From positions 186,001 through 250,000 of the forward strand of contig NZ_JUHH01000001.1 in assembly GCF_000799735.1 (NCBI RefSeq): a stretch of DNA of 64,000 nt, written 5' to 3'. Position 1 is the first letter of the stretch. Every line of letters begins with the position of its first letter. This document shows positions 62,340 to 64,000 of the stretch, one piece after another. Under the pieces are notes generated by a model that had not been told where the DNA came from, searched no databases, and was given only the letters and a program-made list of their open reading frames with translations. A program made the translations under genes and the position numbers. This DNA comes from Methylotenera sp. G11 (GTDB lineage: Bacteria > Pseudomonadota > Gammaproteobacteria > Burkholderiales > Methylophilaceae).

Positions 62340-63224
62340 ATGAGCAATAGCGATAATAAAAACTCTTTTGCAGTCTTCGGTTTACTTTTTGGCGCCCTGT
62401 GCTGGGGCATTATCTGGTATCCGTACCGCATCATGGCTGATGCCGGTGTGTCGGGCATCGTTTCCAGTTTCTATACCTACAGCATTGCCGTAGCGCTGGC
62501 AGGGGTCTATTTTGCTGCCCACTGGCGGGGCATATTCAAGTTACCGTTGAGCATAGTGTGGCTAAGCCTCGTAGCAGGGTGGACCAACCTGAGTTATGTA
62601 CTGGCGATTATCGACGGCGAAGTCATGCGCGTGATGCTGCTGTTTTATCTTTCGCCGCTGTGGACGCTGATACTCGCGCATTTCTGGCTTAAGGAAAAGA
62701 CGCACCTGCCTGGGGTGGCCGCCATCATTACATCGCTGCTTGGCGCTTATATCATGCTGTATGACCCGGCTGCCAGCCGGTTTCCTGTGCCTGCAAACAA
62801 CGCGGAGTGGCTGGGGCTTTCTTCCGGATTCGGCTTTGCGCTGACCAATGTCATGGCAAGAAAATCCGTACATCTGACGCTGCGTGCAAAATCTTTCGCG
62901 ATATGGACAGGCGTGATGCTTGTCTGCCTGATCGCCATGCCGCTGATGCAGGTTCCTCTCATGTCACCTGTAGTGTTCACATCAGGCAACTGGCTGATTA
63001 TGGGCTTGATTGCGATTCTGCTGATTGCGGCTACGTTTCTTGTGCAATATGGCGTAACCTTGATCAAGGCCACCAGGGCTTCAGTGCTGTTTTTGTTTGA
63101 ACTGGTGGTGGCGGCAATTGCTGCATATTTCCTGACGGATGAAACAATGCAGATGAATGAATGGATAGGTGGTGCCCTGATTGTGGCAGCTTCCATATTT
63201 GCTGCATTCAATCATCGGGACTGA
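62340..63224 (+). CDS. EamA/DMT-family transporter
   Basis: The 294-residue polytopic protein has ten predicted helices in two EamA repeats (about 10-140 and 150-290). LFGALCWGIIWYPYRI opens the first repeat and LGLSSGFGFALTNVMARKSV the second. Substrate of DMT transporters (amino acids, metabolites) cannot be inferred. It diverges from dapC with overlapping control space. It is closed by a hairpin terminator. Confidence 0.9.
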   Translation: MSNSDNKNSFAVFGLLFGALCWGIIWYPYRIMADAGVSGIVSSFYTYSIAVALAGVYFAAHWRGIFKLPLSIVWLSLVAGWTNLSYVLAIIDGEVMRVMLLFYLSPLWTLILAHFWLKEKTHLPGVAAIITSLLGAYIMLYDPAASRFPVPANNAEWLGLSSGFGFALTNVMARKSVHLTLRAKSFAIWTGVMLVCLIAMPLMQVPLMSPVVFTSGNWLIMGLIAILLIAATFLVQYGVTLIKATRASVLFLFELVVAAIAAYFLTDETMQMNEWIGGALIVAASIFAAFNHRD

Positions 63225-63268
63225 TGACTGCCGTAATTGAATCAAGCGATCATGACTGTTGCTACAAG

Positions 63269-63288
63269 GGAGCCCCAGGCTCCTTTTT
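63269..63288 (+). terminator. Rho-independent terminator of the EamA gene
   Basis: GGAGCC (63269-63274) pairs with GGCTCC (63278-63283) over a CCA loop, followed by TTTTT at 63284-63288. Confidence 0.85.
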
Positions 63289-63358
63289 ACTGGCTGTCAT
63301 ATTTCCGGGGTATGCAAGGGCATGATACAAGGGAAAGCCAAGTGCAGACTTGCATAAA

Positions 63359-63386
63359 AAAACACCCCGACGAATCGGGGTGTTTT
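63359..63386. terminator. Strong terminator downstream of xoxF
   Basis: AAAACACCCCGA (63359-63370) pairs perfectly with TCGGGGTGTTTT (63375-63386) over a CGAA loop, with A and T tracts outside. On the minus strand this ends the methanol dehydrogenase transcript about 50 bp after its stop codon. Confidence 0.92.
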
Positions 63387-63437
63387 CTTTGAATCAACTA
63401 GGTATTAGCTAGTAATCTTTTGTTTTGCAACAAGCGA

Positions 63438-64000
63438 TTACAGGCTGAATACTGTCAATGCACCGCCGCCAGGAGCCGCGTTGTATTTAGTCAATTCTTT
63501 GTAACCACCAGCAGCACCCAGTGCGTCTGTGTCGTTAGTCATACCAAGGTTCATCGCTACGCCAGCCCAGCCGCCGATACCAGACAGCACGCCAACGTAT
63601 TGTTTACCTTTAACACCGTAGGTGAATGCATTACCAATCACGCCTGAACCCACTTGGAATTTCCAGAGTTCTTTACCTGATTTGGCATCAACAGCTTTGA
63701 ACCAGCGGTCCAGTGTGCCGTAGAATACCAAGTCAGTAGCTGTTGTCAAAGCACCGCCCCATGCAGAGAATTTCTCTTTGTTGTACCAAACTTTTTTGTT
63801 GGTCATTGGATCATAAGCAGCAAAGCCACCCATTACGCCGTCAGGACCAGCAAACATCGTCAAGGTAGCACCAACCCATGGTTGACCTGCAACGTATTTA
63901 GACTCAACTGGCTCGTATGTCATACATACGTGGTTCAGTGGAGAGTACACTAAACCAGTTTTTGGTGAGTATGCAGCTGGTTGTTGGTCTTTTGTACCCA
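63438..64000 (-). CDS. xoxF: PQQ-dependent methanol dehydrogenase, XoxF type (C-terminal part)
   Basis: The last 187 residues of a periplasmic PQQ alcohol dehydrogenase; the reading frame continues off the right edge. PLNHVCMTYEPVESKYVAGQ, WVGATLTMFAGPDGVMGGF, the propeller blades FSAWGGALTTATDLVFYGTLDRWFKAVDAKSGKEL and YVGVLSGIGGWAGVAMNLG fit XoxF better than calcium-dependent MxaF. This matches the XoxF4-like form of Methylophilaceae as I recall it. The lanthanide-binding Asp lies outside the window, so metal use is inferred. The stop codon is at 63438-63440. Confidence 0.92.
   Translation of the reverse strand, partial: GTKDQQPAAYSPKTGLVYSPLNHVCMTYEPVESKYVAGQPWVGATLTMFAGPDGVMGGFAAYDPMTNKKVWYNKEKFSAWGGALTTATDLVFYGTLDRWFKAVDAKSGKELWKFQVGSGVIGNAFTYGVKGKQYVGVLSGIGGWAGVAMNLGMTNDTDALGAAGGYKELTKYNAAPGGGALTVFSL

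Overview
The window looks like chromosome of a methylotrophic betaproteobacterium, most likely family Methylophilaceae (Methylotenera/Methylophilus-like). The basis is the C-terminal part of a XoxF-type (lanthanide) methanol dehydrogenase at the right edge, the betaproteobacterial order tsaE-amiC-mutL-miaA, the divergent rne/rluC pair, and moderate GC content. The taxon is an inference from gene content, not from a marker-gene search. No rRNA, tRNA or CRISPR array was seen.

Layout. 1-4.1 kb: a gene tail, a PsiF-repeat protein, an ArsR-type regulator divergent from a XenA-type old yellow enzyme with a perfect palindromic operator between them, and a membrane diguanylate cyclase. 4.3-10.4 kb: a complete SUF Fe-S assembly operon (sufBCDSU, sufT and a small Rieske ferredoxin) behind a near-consensus sigma70 promoter, an IscR-like box and a structured leader. 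10.5-12.8 kb: a DUF1269-like membrane protein, a Prx6-type peroxiredoxin and a UmuD-like self-cleaving protein with its own palindrome. 12.8-16.4 kb: a sulfide/persulfide cassette (two YeeE/YedE half-transporters, persulfide dioxygenase, BigR-like repressor, DUF442 protein, TauE exporter) flanked by near-identical 107-bp direct repeats, each with a perfect DnaA box. 16.6-21.2 kb: an accessory stretch with a glycosyltransferase, an O-antigen ligase, a GNAT-Rnk fusion of different base composition, and a glycine-zipper protein.

21.3-29.1 kb: housekeeping RNA genes (dodecin, rne, rluC) followed by a HAD phosphatase, a Rieske protein, an SppA-like peptidase and PPK2. 29.1-39 kb: a glycogen/alpha-glucan locus, with glgB-pgi on the minus strand diverging from glgC, GH57, malQ and glk on the plus strand. 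39.1-42.2 kb: a GAF/PAS/GGDEF/EAL protein. 42.7-47.3 kb: a MacAB-TolC-like efflux operon whose start codon is abutted by five 13-bp tandem repeats. 47.5-59.5 kb: queG with an in-frame GC-rich palindrome insertion, tsaE, amiC, a beta-CASP RNA nuclease converging on a Suv3-like helicase, mutL, a yefM/yoeB toxin-antitoxin pair, a two-RCK potassium channel with a DUF6394 partner, and miaA. 59.5-64 kb: two membrane proteins, dapC, an EamA transporter and xoxF.

How it fits together: the sulfide cassette, SUF operon, peroxiredoxin and ene-reductase manage sulfur, Fe-S and redox stress. The glycogen locus stores sugar phosphates made from C1 carbon. The strongest candidates for something undescribed are the repeat-bounded sulfide cassette, the tandem repeat in the tolC translation-start region, the palindrome inside queG, and the Suv3 helicase/beta-CASP nuclease pair.
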